From Chloroflexota bacterium (GTDB lineage: Bacteria > Chloroflexota > Anaerolineae > J102): a stretch of 5,570 nucleotides of DNA. A program made the translations under genes and the position numbers. The stretch is from the NCBI GenBank assembly GCA_003353825.1, contig PIVW01000395.1:1-5570 (forward strand). Reading direction: 5' to 3'. The notes under the pieces were generated by a model, which did no database searches, was not told where the DNA came from, and saw only the letters and a list, made by a program, of their open reading frames with translations. Positions 1-5,570 of this stretch are shown here, piece by piece. Every line of letters starts with the position of its first letter. Position 1 is the stretch's first letter.

Positions 1-307
1 GGGCGACATCAATTGCCGTTCGTTAGTAGCAGTGCCGGAATCTAGCGTGTCCCGTATACTGTAGTGCATATCAGAAACATACTACATGTAGTGGATTCTA
101 ATGTGCCATTGTCGTATTAGTGACTTATCTAAGTATTCATCAAAAATCATTTGCTGTCGGATCGAAATTGTACTTGTCTAGCCCTCAACTCGATCAGCTA
201 TTTTCCGGAATCTGGCCGACAAGCACGTTGACAATTCTCAAGCTGGATCTGTTGATTCTGCATTGTCTGAAAGGCTAATCTATTGTACACTATACATAAT
301 GAGTAGC
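1..307. other. Non-coding stretch at left edge, no gene recognised
   Basis: No reading frame of useful length is present on either strand. On the plus strand the three frames entering from the left edge close quickly, at 22-24, 43-45 and 62-64. One of them could be the last codons of a gene lying outside the window, but the peptides are too short to judge. The stretch looks AT-richer than the genes to its right. Apart from the TGTAGT cluster described separately, I see scattered promoter-like words: TTGACA at 228-233 without a good -10 box at the right distance, and TATACATAAT at 291-300 without a good -35 box. The acyltransferase promoter is probably somewhere in this stretch, but I cannot fix it. 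Confidence 0.5.
32..96 (+). promoter_or_regulatory. Candidate promoter with TGTAGT operator-like half-sites
   Basis: TATACT at 55-60 matches the -10 consensus at five of six positions. The hexamer GTGCCG at 32-37, 17 bases upstream, matches TTGACA at only three. Around the expected start point, TGTAGT occurs three times: forward at 60-65, reversed as ACTACA at 81-86, and forward at 87-92. The last two form the perfect 12-base palindrome ACTACATGTAGT (81-92). TGTAGTG(C/G)AT is also a direct repeat at 60-69 and 87-96. This arrangement resembles binding sites of a dimeric repressor, but that is inference. If the promoter served the acyltransferase gene it would give a leader of over 450 bases, so it may be inactive or serve something else. 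Confidence 0.25.
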
Positions 308-500
308 AAGTCTTGGCATGGTTCATTCTGTCGAGTTTGCATCTTTACAAATCCAAGATTGCGATTGCGAACAGAACCAAAGATCAATGACTAAAGATTA
401 AGGATTCTTCTGTCGATCGTCCTTGATCTTCAATCTTTAATCCTTAAAACATCAATTTGTAAAGACGTGGGACGCTGATTCTGAACCACGCCCAGGTCTT
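308..500. repeat. Imperfect palindromic (MITE-like) element with inverted heptad repeats
   Basis: The two ends are inverted copies. TCTTTACAAAT at 342-352 is matched exactly by its reverse complement at 455-465. The outer 308-325 (starting AAGTCTTGG and ending TGGTTCA) is matched by the reverse complement of 483-500 with three mismatches and a one-base gap. The sequence between outer and inner arms has diverged. The interior carries 7-base repeats of the form AARGATY in both orientations. The element could therefore fold into one long imperfect hairpin as single-stranded DNA or RNA. No transposase is encoded and no clear target-site duplication flanks it; only TAG at 304-306 and 501-503 could be considered. 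It ends 23 bases before the acyltransferase start codon, so it may lie in that gene's leader. Its family is not recognised. Confidence 0.55.
379..445. repeat. Heptanucleotide repeats, two inverted four-unit blocks
   Basis: On the plus strand 379-406 reads as four consecutive heptads: AAAGATC, AATGACT, AAAGATT, AAGGATT. On the minus strand 445-418 reads AAGGATT, AAAGATT, GAAGATC, AAGGACG. The common form is AARGATY. The blocks are centred on about position 412, and each facing pair of units agrees at five of seven positions, so the blocks can zip together imperfectly. Degenerate 7-base tandem repeats in intergenic DNA are known in other bacteria, for example the STRR repeats of cyanobacteria. 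Whether this is the same kind of thing cannot be told from one copy. Confidence 0.5.
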
Positions 501-510
501 TAGTCGCGTA

Positions 511-516
511 GAGGAG
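511..516 (+). promoter_or_regulatory. Ribosome binding site of the acyltransferase gene
   Basis: GAGGAG lies 7 bases upstream of the ATG at 524. This is a strong Shine-Dalgarno match at good spacing and supports that start codon. It lies just outside the right end of the palindromic element, so folding of the element in the mRNA would leave the site exposed or only flank it. Confidence 0.8.
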
Positions 517-523
517 CGTTCAG

Positions 524-2077
524 ATGCCTAAAACGAATCTGTCACATGTCGATGCTGCCTGGCTGCACATGGACGATCCAACAAATCTAATGATGATCAA
601 TGGTTTTTTCCAGGTCTCTGGTGCATTGGACATCGAACGTCTTCGAGCGACGATCGAATATCGTCTGTTACGCTTCAATCGTTTCACGCAGCGAGTGGTC
701 GATCCCCGGCTTCCATTGCGTTCAGCTTACTGGGAAACCGACCCCAACTTTGATCTGGATGCACATTTGCATCACATTGCCCTGCCAAAACCAGGTGATG
801 ATCAGGCCCTGCGCGACCTGGTGAGTGATCTGTCTAGCACACCGCTGGATTATAGTAAACCTCTGTGGCAGTTTCATGTCATCGAAGGCTACGAAGGGGG
901 TGATTTATTTTTCGGACGACTGCACCATTGCATCGCAGACGGCATTGCTCTGATACAGGTCATACTCTCGATGTTTGACGATGCCCCTGACGCACCCTGG
1001 CCGGAACCCGAGGAGGAAGAGAGGGTGCGCGCCCGCCGCCGAGGATTACGGGGTTTATTGCGTCCTGCCGCCAATGCCTATAGCTCGACACGAAAACTCA
1101 CGGAAACTATGGCCGGCGAAAGCCTTGAGGCGCTACGACATCCTCTTGAGACGACAAAATACGCCGTAAGTTTTGCCAAAAGCCTGAATCGCTTAGTAAC
1201 GTTGCCACCAGACCCAAAAACGATATTCAAAGGCAAATTAGGTGTTTCAAATCGAGCTGCCTGGTCAGAACCAGTGGCCTTATCGGATATCAAAAAAGTG
1301 GGACAGGTGCTGGGGGGAACCATTAATGACGTACTACTGACCACCGTCACCGCTGCACTGAGACGGTATATGATCGGGCGCGAACAATCGGTGACTGATA
1401 TCGAGGTGCGGGCAATGGTACCTGTGAATTTGCGGTCACCTGAGGAGGCGCTCAAGCTGGGTAACTATTTTGGACTGGTGGTGCTGGCGCTTCCTGTGGG
1501 AATCGAGGATCCACTCGAACGCCTGCTTGAAGTCAAACGTAGGATGGATGAACTCAAACATTCGGCAGAAGCAGTGGTGGGATTGACGATTGTGCAAGCG
1601 ATGGGTATTGTCCCGATTGAAGTCGAAAGAATAGGGGTAGAATTCTTCGCCAGTAAAGCTTCCGCCGTCATGACCAATGTTCCGGGACCTCGCCAGAAAC
1701 TCTACCTCGCCGGGAGCCGCATAGATAAGATGATGGCCTGGGTACCGCAGTCGGGGCGGATGGGCATCGGCGTGAGTATAATAAGCTATGCTGGGGAAGT
1801 GATGCTGGGTGTGATCACAGACGCCGGTCTCGTTCCCGACCCTGAGGTGATCATCACTGGATTTCATAGCGAATTCTTACAGTTACAGCAAGAAATCGAA
1901 GCGGTCGAGGCAACCGCCTACCACGGAGATGTGCACCTGGTAGACGAGGGTGCTCGTGGTCGCTGTAAAGCAATGACAAAGGCCGAAGCTCGCTGCAAGA
2001 ATCGTACTCAAGCAGGATCCGCTTTCTGTTATATCCACGCCAAAATCGTGGCAGATAGTGAGGATATGGCGCATTGA
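524..2077 (+). CDS. Wax ester synthase/diacylglycerol acyltransferase (WS/DGAT) family O-acyltransferase with C-terminal Cys/His cluster
   Basis: A 517-residue protein of the bacterial WS/DGAT family. These enzymes transfer an acyl group from acyl-CoA to a fatty alcohol or diacylglycerol, making wax esters or triacylglycerol at the inner face of the membrane. The N-terminus (LSHVDAAWLHMDDPTNLMM) is typical, the catalytic HHxxxDG motif is HHCIADG at residues 134-140, and the family Asn-Asp (N268-D269, in NDVLL) is in place. Later family blocks are present: MVPVNLRSP, LGNYFG and TNVPGPR. There is no signal peptide or clear membrane helix. After the usual domain end, residues 478-507 add a compact cluster with Cys481, Cys491, Cys502 and His505 (C-x9-C-x10-C-x2-H), in the context RCKAMTKAEARCKNR. 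This looks like a small zinc-binding module found alone or fused in many bacteria; its role is unknown. The gene stands alone on its strand. The acyl acceptor cannot be deduced. Confidence 0.9.
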   Translation: MPKTNLSHVDAAWLHMDDPTNLMMINGFFQVSGALDIERLRATIEYRLLRFNRFTQRVVDPRLPLRSAYWETDPNFDLDAHLHHIALPKPGDDQALRDLVSDLSSTPLDYSKPLWQFHVIEGYEGGDLFFGRLHHCIADGIALIQVILSMFDDAPDAPWPEPEEEERVRARRRGLRGLLRPAANAYSSTRKLTETMAGESLEALRHPLETTKYAVSFAKSLNRLVTLPPDPKTIFKGKLGVSNRAAWSEPVALSDIKKVGQVLGGTINDVLLTTVTAALRRYMIGREQSVTDIEVRAMVPVNLRSPEEALKLGNYFGLVVLALPVGIEDPLERLLEVKRRMDELKHSAEAVVGLTIVQAMGIVPIEVERIGVEFFASKASAVMTNVPGPRQKLYLAGSRIDKMMAWVPQSGRMGIGVSIISYAGEVMLGVITDAGLVPDPEVIITGFHSEFLQLQQEIEAVEATAYHGDVHLVDEGARGRCKAMTKAEARCKNRTQAGSAFCYIHAKIVADSEDMAH

Positions 2078-2196
2078 TGTTGAAGTAAGGCGGAGGCGCT
2101 CCTACAAGAGGGCCCCATCAACCTAATGGGCTCCTATGGCGACGGCTCTTTCCACTGCGAAGATATATACGCAGAGTGTCTCAGCTCCACTCGGGA
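2078..2196. terminator. Convergent intergenic spacer with weak hairpins
   Basis: This spacer separates the ends of two genes that point at each other. It holds several short stems. CCCAT/ATGGG (2115-2119 with 2127-2131) can be extended by GAG/CTC (2109-2111 with 2132-2134) across a 3-base bulge. CTGCG/CGCAG (2156-2160 with 2170-2174) encloses a TATATA loop. GAGTG/CACTC (2174-2178 with 2188-2192) shares a base with the previous stem, so the two compete. None is followed by a T-run on either strand, so a classical intrinsic terminator is not shown. The hairpins may still slow polymerase or protect 3' ends. Confidence 0.25.
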
Positions 2197-4005
2197 TCAA
2201 CCCAACACCAACGCCTCCAGCCTGTCTACCATAGTCGCCATTCTGGCAAAGGCGCGCTCTATCGGCTCAGGAGAGGTCAGATCAACCCCCGCCAGCTTCA
2301 AGGCATCGAGGGGGTAGAGTGAGCTACCTGAACTCAGAAAAGCCAGATAATTCGAGGGATCTTTGCCACCCTGTATTTGTTTAGCCAGGTCATGTGCGCC
2401 GGAGATACCGGTGGCATACTGGTAGACATAAAACTTTGTATACAAGTGTGAAAAAGTGGCCCAGGTGATGCCCACACGTTCCCGATCAATATGCATGGCT
2501 GGGCCATACGCTTCTGCAAACAGATCGGCTGTTAGCTCGTTCATCCCCTCGGCTGTCAATCCCTCACCCCGCTCAAGACGTTCATAGGCCTGTAGTTCGA
2601 AACGCGCCAACGTGGGCATAATCAGGAAATAGCGATGGAAGTTGGACATCGCTTCCTCGATGACGCTGATCTGGAAATCGCTCTCTTCGATTGTGTCAAG
2701 CAGATAGGCACTGAGCATCGCCTGGTTGAAATTCGAGGCAACTTCACCTACAAAGAGCGAATAGTCGCTGTATAGGGCGGGTTGGTTCTGCCAGGTAAGG
2801 TTGGAGTGCATTGAATGGCCCAGTTCGTGAGCAAGTATGCTCAGCCCATAAATGGTCTCGTCATAGCTCATGACAATAAAGGGGTAGGTGCCTTTCGCAC
2901 CCCAAGAGAATGCGCCCGAGGTTTTCCCCTGATTAGGGAGGAGATCGATCCAGCGGTCACTCAGACATCCTTGCCGCAATGTAGAAACATAGTTCTCACC
3001 TAATGGCAGCAGCGCCTTGCAGATCCAATCGACGCCCTGTTCGAAACTGATAGAGGGGCGCGAAGAGGTCAGTGGCGCCCAGATATCGTATGGATGTAAG
3101 GTCTCGACACCCAGAGCACGGCGGCGGATATCCCAAAATCGATGCCACGTTGGCAGATTTCGATGGAAGGTGTCGATGAGATTGTAATAGACCTCGCCCG
3201 GTATATCTGGCTCGAATAGGGTGGCTGAGAGCGTAGATACGTGTTTACGCGCTCTGGCAAAAAACACATTCTGCTTCATTGCCGTTGTAAGATTGCTGGC
3301 CAGGGTATTCTGGTATGCCAAATAAGTATCGCGATAGTTCTCCCAGGTGCTTTGTCGAGCATCACGGTCGGTGCCCCTGAGAATCGTTTCCCAGGTTCCT
3401 TGTGTAATAGGCAACGAATCACCCTCCTGGCTGATACCCGGCTCGAATCGCAAATCGCCATCGGTGAAGATACTGCCGGTCAATGCAACATTATTGAAGG
3501 GCTCCGTCAACATACCAAGAAGCTCTTCAACTTCGCCCGAACGAATATGCGACGACCTACGAAATAGATCGTCAAAAAAGTGTTCGAAATGGCGCAATGC
3601 AGGCTCATCTTGCAACCATCGTTCAAGCGTATCCTTGCCAATCTCCAGCACTTCAGGTTCGATAAATGAGGTTGCTGCCTGCATTTGACTGAAGACCGCA
3701 TTGGCACGACTGAACATATTACCGGCCTCCTGGTTGGTTGTATCGACAAAGTAAGACATACCCGCATAAACCAGCATTTTCTCCGCGCGCGCCTTGAGTC
3801 CATCTAGTGCTTCGATGACCTGAGCAAGGGTAGTTGCATCTGATGCCAGGCGTCCCTTGAATTTATCGAAATCAGATAGCGATTCGCTTATGACCTGCAT
3901 TTCCTCTTCCCATGCCACTTTGCTGGGAAATGCGTTGGCAGAATTCCAGGTGAATTCGACGGGAATGTCGTTACGAGGTGGAATTGAGAGCGGTGATTTG
4001 GCCAT
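2197..4005 (-). CDS. pepF: Oligoendopeptidase F, M3B family zinc metallopeptidase
   Basis: A 602-residue protein, the usual length for bacterial PepF, which cuts short peptides (roughly 7-17 residues) in the cytosol during peptide recycling. The zinc site is HELGH at residues 393-397 (His393, catalytic Glu394, His397). The third ligand, Glu421, lies in VGEVASNFNQ, the expected distance downstream. The C-terminal substrate-binding block WATFSHLYTKFYVYQYATG is also intact. Residues from about 110 to 190 fit the helical PepF N-terminal domain, and the rest is the M3 catalytic domain. There is no signal peptide. The ATG at 4005 is supported by AAGGA at 4017-4013, 7 bases upstream. The gene lies downstream of the pyr genes on the same strand but is separated from the last ORF by 151 bases with a stem-loop, so it probably has its own promoter; I could not find a convincing one. 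Confidence 0.95.
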   Translation of the reverse strand: MAKSPLSIPPRNDIPVEFTWNSANAFPSKVAWEEEMQVISESLSDFDKFKGRLASDATTLAQVIEALDGLKARAEKMLVYAGMSYFVDTTNQEAGNMFSRANAVFSQMQAATSFIEPEVLEIGKDTLERWLQDEPALRHFEHFFDDLFRRSSHIRSGEVEELLGMLTEPFNNVALTGSIFTDGDLRFEPGISQEGDSLPITQGTWETILRGTDRDARQSTWENYRDTYLAYQNTLASNLTTAMKQNVFFARARKHVSTLSATLFEPDIPGEVYYNLIDTFHRNLPTWHRFWDIRRRALGVETLHPYDIWAPLTSSRPSISFEQGVDWICKALLPLGENYVSTLRQGCLSDRWIDLLPNQGKTSGAFSWGAKGTYPFIVMSYDETIYGLSILAHELGHSMHSNLTWQNQPALYSDYSLFVGEVASNFNQAMLSAYLLDTIEESDFQISVIEEAMSNFHRYFLIMPTLARFELQAYERLERGEGLTAEGMNELTADLFAEAYGPAMHIDRERVGITWATFSHLYTKFYVYQYATGISGAHDLAKQIQGGKDPSNYLAFLSSGSSLYPLDALKLAGVDLTSPEPIERAFARMATMVDRLEALVLG

Positions 4006-4012
4006 AGCGATT

Positions 4013-4017
4013 TCCTT
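4013..4017 (-). promoter_or_regulatory. Ribosome binding site of pepF
   Basis: AAGGA on the minus strand sits 7 bases before the ATG at 4005-4003. It supports this start over any downstream in-frame ATG. Confidence 0.7.
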
Positions 4018-4087
4018 GATTTCTACAAGTGGCTTCCCGGATAGAGGTCGAAATAAGCAACGAAGGTCGAGAAGACAGCGAAACTGG

Positions 4088-4138
4088 TAGGGTTTGAACG
4101 TGCTTTTCTCGGAACGAGTGTTTCCGCGTCAAACCCTA
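4088..4138 (-). promoter_or_regulatory. Stem-loop between pyr operon end and pepF
   Basis: TAGGGTTTGA at 4088-4097 and TCAAACCCTA at 4129-4138 are exact inverted repeats. CG/CG (4099-4100 with 4127-4128) extends the stem across a one-base bulge. The 26-base loop contains a smaller stem, CTCG/CGAG (4108-4111 with 4115-4118), closed by three bases. On the minus strand it lies 18 bases beyond the stop codon of the pyrK remnant and 82 bases before the pepF start. It could act as a terminator or 3' stabiliser for the pyr mRNA, or as an operator or leader structure for pepF. No T-run follows it on the minus strand, which argues against a classical intrinsic terminator. Confidence 0.45.
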
Positions 4139-4156
4139 TAATTTCCTCTGCGATCT

Positions 4157-4501
4157 CTACGCCCTCTCTGCAGTGGATGGTTTTTTCAGCGAACTCTGTT
4201 GATATTCTAATTTCTGCAAGAACTTGCGAAAAGAGGGGATATGGTAACGTGCTGCTAAATTTGTCAGAGCATCAAGCATACCGTGCGGGTCGCAAGCTAG
4301 CAACTCGTCGTTTGCCGACTGTTTGAGCAATGGCTCGACCACTGAGGTTACCAGACCTTTTGTCCCGGCACTGCCATCTTCTGTGGTTCTGCGCACATCA
4401 GCGCCTGCCTTAGTCAGTTGTTCTGTGAACGGAAGCCCCGCCACCGGATCGTCATCGACCAGGCTGAACGGTTTTTCGTCGAAACGTGGCAACCAGGCCA
4501 T
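4157..4501 (-). pseudogene. pyrK: Remnant of pyrK (dihydroorotate dehydrogenase electron-transfer subunit), internally deleted
   Basis: This 114-codon ORF starts 2 bases after the pyrFE stop. Full PyrK proteins (about 250-280 residues) pass electrons from the PyrD flavin through FAD and a 2Fe-2S cluster to NAD. Pieces of that family appear here in order: a flavin-domain stretch WLPRFDEKPFSLVDDDP (residues 3-19), PFTEQL (24-29), the NAD-domain block DVRRTTEDGSAGTKGLVT (35-52), and ACDPHGML (69-76), matching the family ACGPxxM motif with Gly changed to Asp. The FAD phosphate-binding part and the Gly-rich nucleotide-binding loop, roughly 100 residues, are missing between PFTEQL and DVRR. The C-terminal Cys cluster for the 2Fe-2S centre is absent, replaced by an unrelated tail (90-114). 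No strong ribosome binding site precedes the ATG, so translation would depend on coupling to pyrFE. It cannot work as PyrK. It may be a decaying gene or a small protein of unknown use. Confidence 0.65.
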
Positions 4502-4503
4502 TC

Positions 4504-5570
4504 TCAGTTTGTGCCGAGATAATCACGGACAGATGCATATTGCTCGGCGTTGATACGCTCTTGTTCTCGCAATACGTCGAGAAGCTGCAAAAATGTGCTG
4601 GCGGCGTGCAGGCGCACACCGGCCAGTGCCAGATTTTGCGATCCACCCTGCTCGCGATCGATCAGAACGACGGCATCTCTTATTTCCAAACCAGCTCCTC
4701 GCAGCACTTCGACGCATTTGAGCAAACTGCCAGCCGAAGTGACCAGGTCTTCGATCACGACGATATGTTCTTCGGCATTAAAAATACTTTCGACAGCCTG
4801 GCCCCGACCGTACGTCTTGACCTCTTTGCGAGGATATATCAGCGGCAGTCCTGTCTCTAGACTTACCGCTGTGGCAATGGGCAAGGCGGCATAAGGCACA
4901 CCGGCCAATCGATCAACGACCAGACCGGCAATCTGCTTAGCATATATCCGGGCTGCCAAGGCCAATGCAGAGGTATCGCTCACAAGCAGACGCAAGTCGA
5001 TGTATACCGGTGATTGTTTTCCCGATGCCAGAGTGAAGTTGCCAAAGCGGATACAGCCCAAATCATGCAGCATAAGCGCCAACTTGCGCATTTGATGTGA
5101 AAGGATCTGCGGTTGTACCGGCTCTGGTTCAACCAGCATCTTCTCGATATAAGATTGTGCAGCTTGTCTGTGGTCGTCAGCTAAGGAGATACCTCGGGAA
5201 ACATTGATAAGTACGCCCCGCCCCTCTGCATTTGCGCCCTGTTGTAAGGCATTTGCGGCATCACCCCCTTGCGCCCCGACACCGGGAACCAGGAACCAGG
5301 CGTCGGGAGCCAGCGCGCGCACATCGGCCAGTGCCTCGGGGTAAGTTGCGCCTATCACCAAACCTGCATTGCCGTCACCCCAATGTTGGGCCTGGCTGGC
5401 AATGCGTTGGTAGAGGGGCATGCCCCAGTGGCTCGACCATTGCACTTCGCCGGCACTTGGGTTCGAGGTATGACACAGTACAAAAACATAGCGATCAGAG
5501 TAAGTAGTGAAGGGGCGGACGCTATCGGCGCCGAGATAAGGGCTGAGCGTGACGGCATCGACAGGCGCAG
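4504..5570 (-). CDS. pyrFE: Bifunctional orotidine 5'-phosphate decarboxylase/orotate phosphoribosyltransferase (PyrF-PyrE fusion), 5' end outside window
   Basis: The reading frame is open from the right edge to the TGA at 4506-4504, so the gene starts outside the window. The GTG at 5445 is an internal valine codon. The visible N-terminal part is the C-terminal half of OMP decarboxylase: DAVTLSPYLGADS, LCHTSNPSAGE, then the phosphate-binding region PGVGAQGGD (about 5260-5289) and INVSRGI with its Arg. The lysine-containing active site lies outside. After a linker, about 195 residues form orotate phosphoribosyltransferase: FTLASGKQSPVYIDLR, the mobile catalytic loop RKEVKTYGRG (about 4801-4830; Arg and both Lys kept, Thr-Tyr where E. 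coli has Asp-His) and the PRPP-binding VVIEDLVTSAGS (4726-4761). The protein converts orotate and PRPP to OMP, then OMP to UMP, in the cytosol. The order F-then-E is opposite to animal UMP synthase. It heads an operon with the pyrK remnant. Confidence 0.93.
   Translation of the reverse strand, partial: APVDAVTLSPYLGADSVRPFTTYSDRYVFVLCHTSNPSAGEVQWSSHWGMPLYQRIASQAQHWGDGNAGLVIGATYPEALADVRALAPDAWFLVPGVGAQGGDAANALQQGANAEGRGVLINVSRGISLADDHRQAAQSYIEKMLVEPEPVQPQILSHQMRKLALMLHDLGCIRFGNFTLASGKQSPVYIDLRLLVSDTSALALAARIYAKQIAGLVVDRLAGVPYAALPIATAVSLETGLPLIYPRKEVKTYGRGQAVESIFNAEEHIVVIEDLVTSAGSLLKCVEVLRGAGLEIRDAVVLIDREQGGSQNLALAGVRLHAASTFLQLLDVLREQERINAEQYASVRDYLGTN

Noticed and set aside
228..256. Perfect TTGACA as a promoter for the acyltransferase gene
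   Set aside because: At 17 bases spacing the -10 position reads GTTGAT, only three of six matches, and other spacings are no better.
379..445. Heptad repeats as a CRISPR array
   Set aside because: Units are 7 bases, contiguous, degenerate and without unique spacers.
301..506. Target-site duplication flanking the palindromic element
   Set aside because: Only TAG on both sides, with a one-base offset on the left. Too short to distinguish from chance.
1436..1867. 143-codon minus-strand open frame (and another at 1078-1455) inside the acyltransferase gene
   Set aside because: Antisense to a clearly identified enzyme, with low-complexity, His/Arg/Ser-rich translation, no recognisable family and no ribosome binding site support. 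Treated as a shadow of the real gene.
3241..3688. Overlapping plus-strand frames of 108 and 113 codons inside pepF
   Set aside because: Antisense to intact pepF. Mutually overlapping and compositionally unlike proteins.
4104..4132. TTGACG on the minus strand within the stem-loop as a pepF -35 box
   Set aside because: The hexamer 17 bases downstream is AGAAAA, not -10-like, so I do not call a promoter.
4323..4553. Plus-strand open frames across the pyr region (4323-4553, 4486-4860, 4550-4894, 5232-5507)
   Set aside because: They lie opposite pyrFE and the pyrK remnant, whose motifs fix the coding strand. Their translations show no family features.
5443..5445. GTG at 5445 as the start of a separate pyrE-containing gene
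   Set aside because: The frame continues upstream without a stop and encodes conserved PyrF sequence (PYLGADS, TSNPSAGE) before this codon, so it is internal.

Overview
The window (5,570 bp, fairly balanced base composition) looks like an ordinary bacterial chromosome segment. The best guess is a Chloroflexota member, perhaps of the Ktedonobacteria type. This rests on three things: a PyrF-PyrE fusion in that order, pyrK-like sequence beside it, and a wax-ester-synthase-like acyltransferase ending in a small Cys/His cluster. The assignment is inference from gene style, not from a marker gene.

Layout, left to right. Bases 1-523 contain no convincing gene. They hold a cluster of TGTAGT half-sites around a TATACT box, and an imperfect palindromic element of about 190 bp (308-500) with 7-base repeats in opposite orientation on its two arms. 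The element ends 23 bases before a plus-strand gene (524-2077) for a WS/DGAT-family O-acyltransferase. That gene converges on a minus-strand M3B oligoendopeptidase F gene (2197-4005), and the 119-bp gap between their ends carries small hairpins but no classical terminator. Upstream of pepF, a 151-bp spacer contains a near-perfect stem-loop (4088-4138). The right third is the 3' end of a minus-strand pyrimidine operon: a PyrF-PyrE fusion (4504 to beyond 5570), followed after 2 bases by a 114-codon ORF (4157-4501). I read this ORF as the collapsed remnant of pyrK, the electron-transfer subunit of dihydroorotate dehydrogenase.

How the genes relate. The fusion protein would carry out the last two steps of UMP synthesis (orotate to OMP to UMP). 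The pyrK remnant suggests that dihydroorotate dehydrogenase of the PyrD-PyrK type once was, or elsewhere still is, used by this lineage. The acyltransferase (neutral lipid or wax ester formation) and the peptidase (cytosolic peptide turnover) are unrelated housekeeping or storage functions. I saw no defence system, phage, complete insertion sequence, CRISPR array or RNA gene. The most unusual items are the pyrK remnant, the palindromic heptad-repeat element and the Cys/His tail on the acyltransferase.
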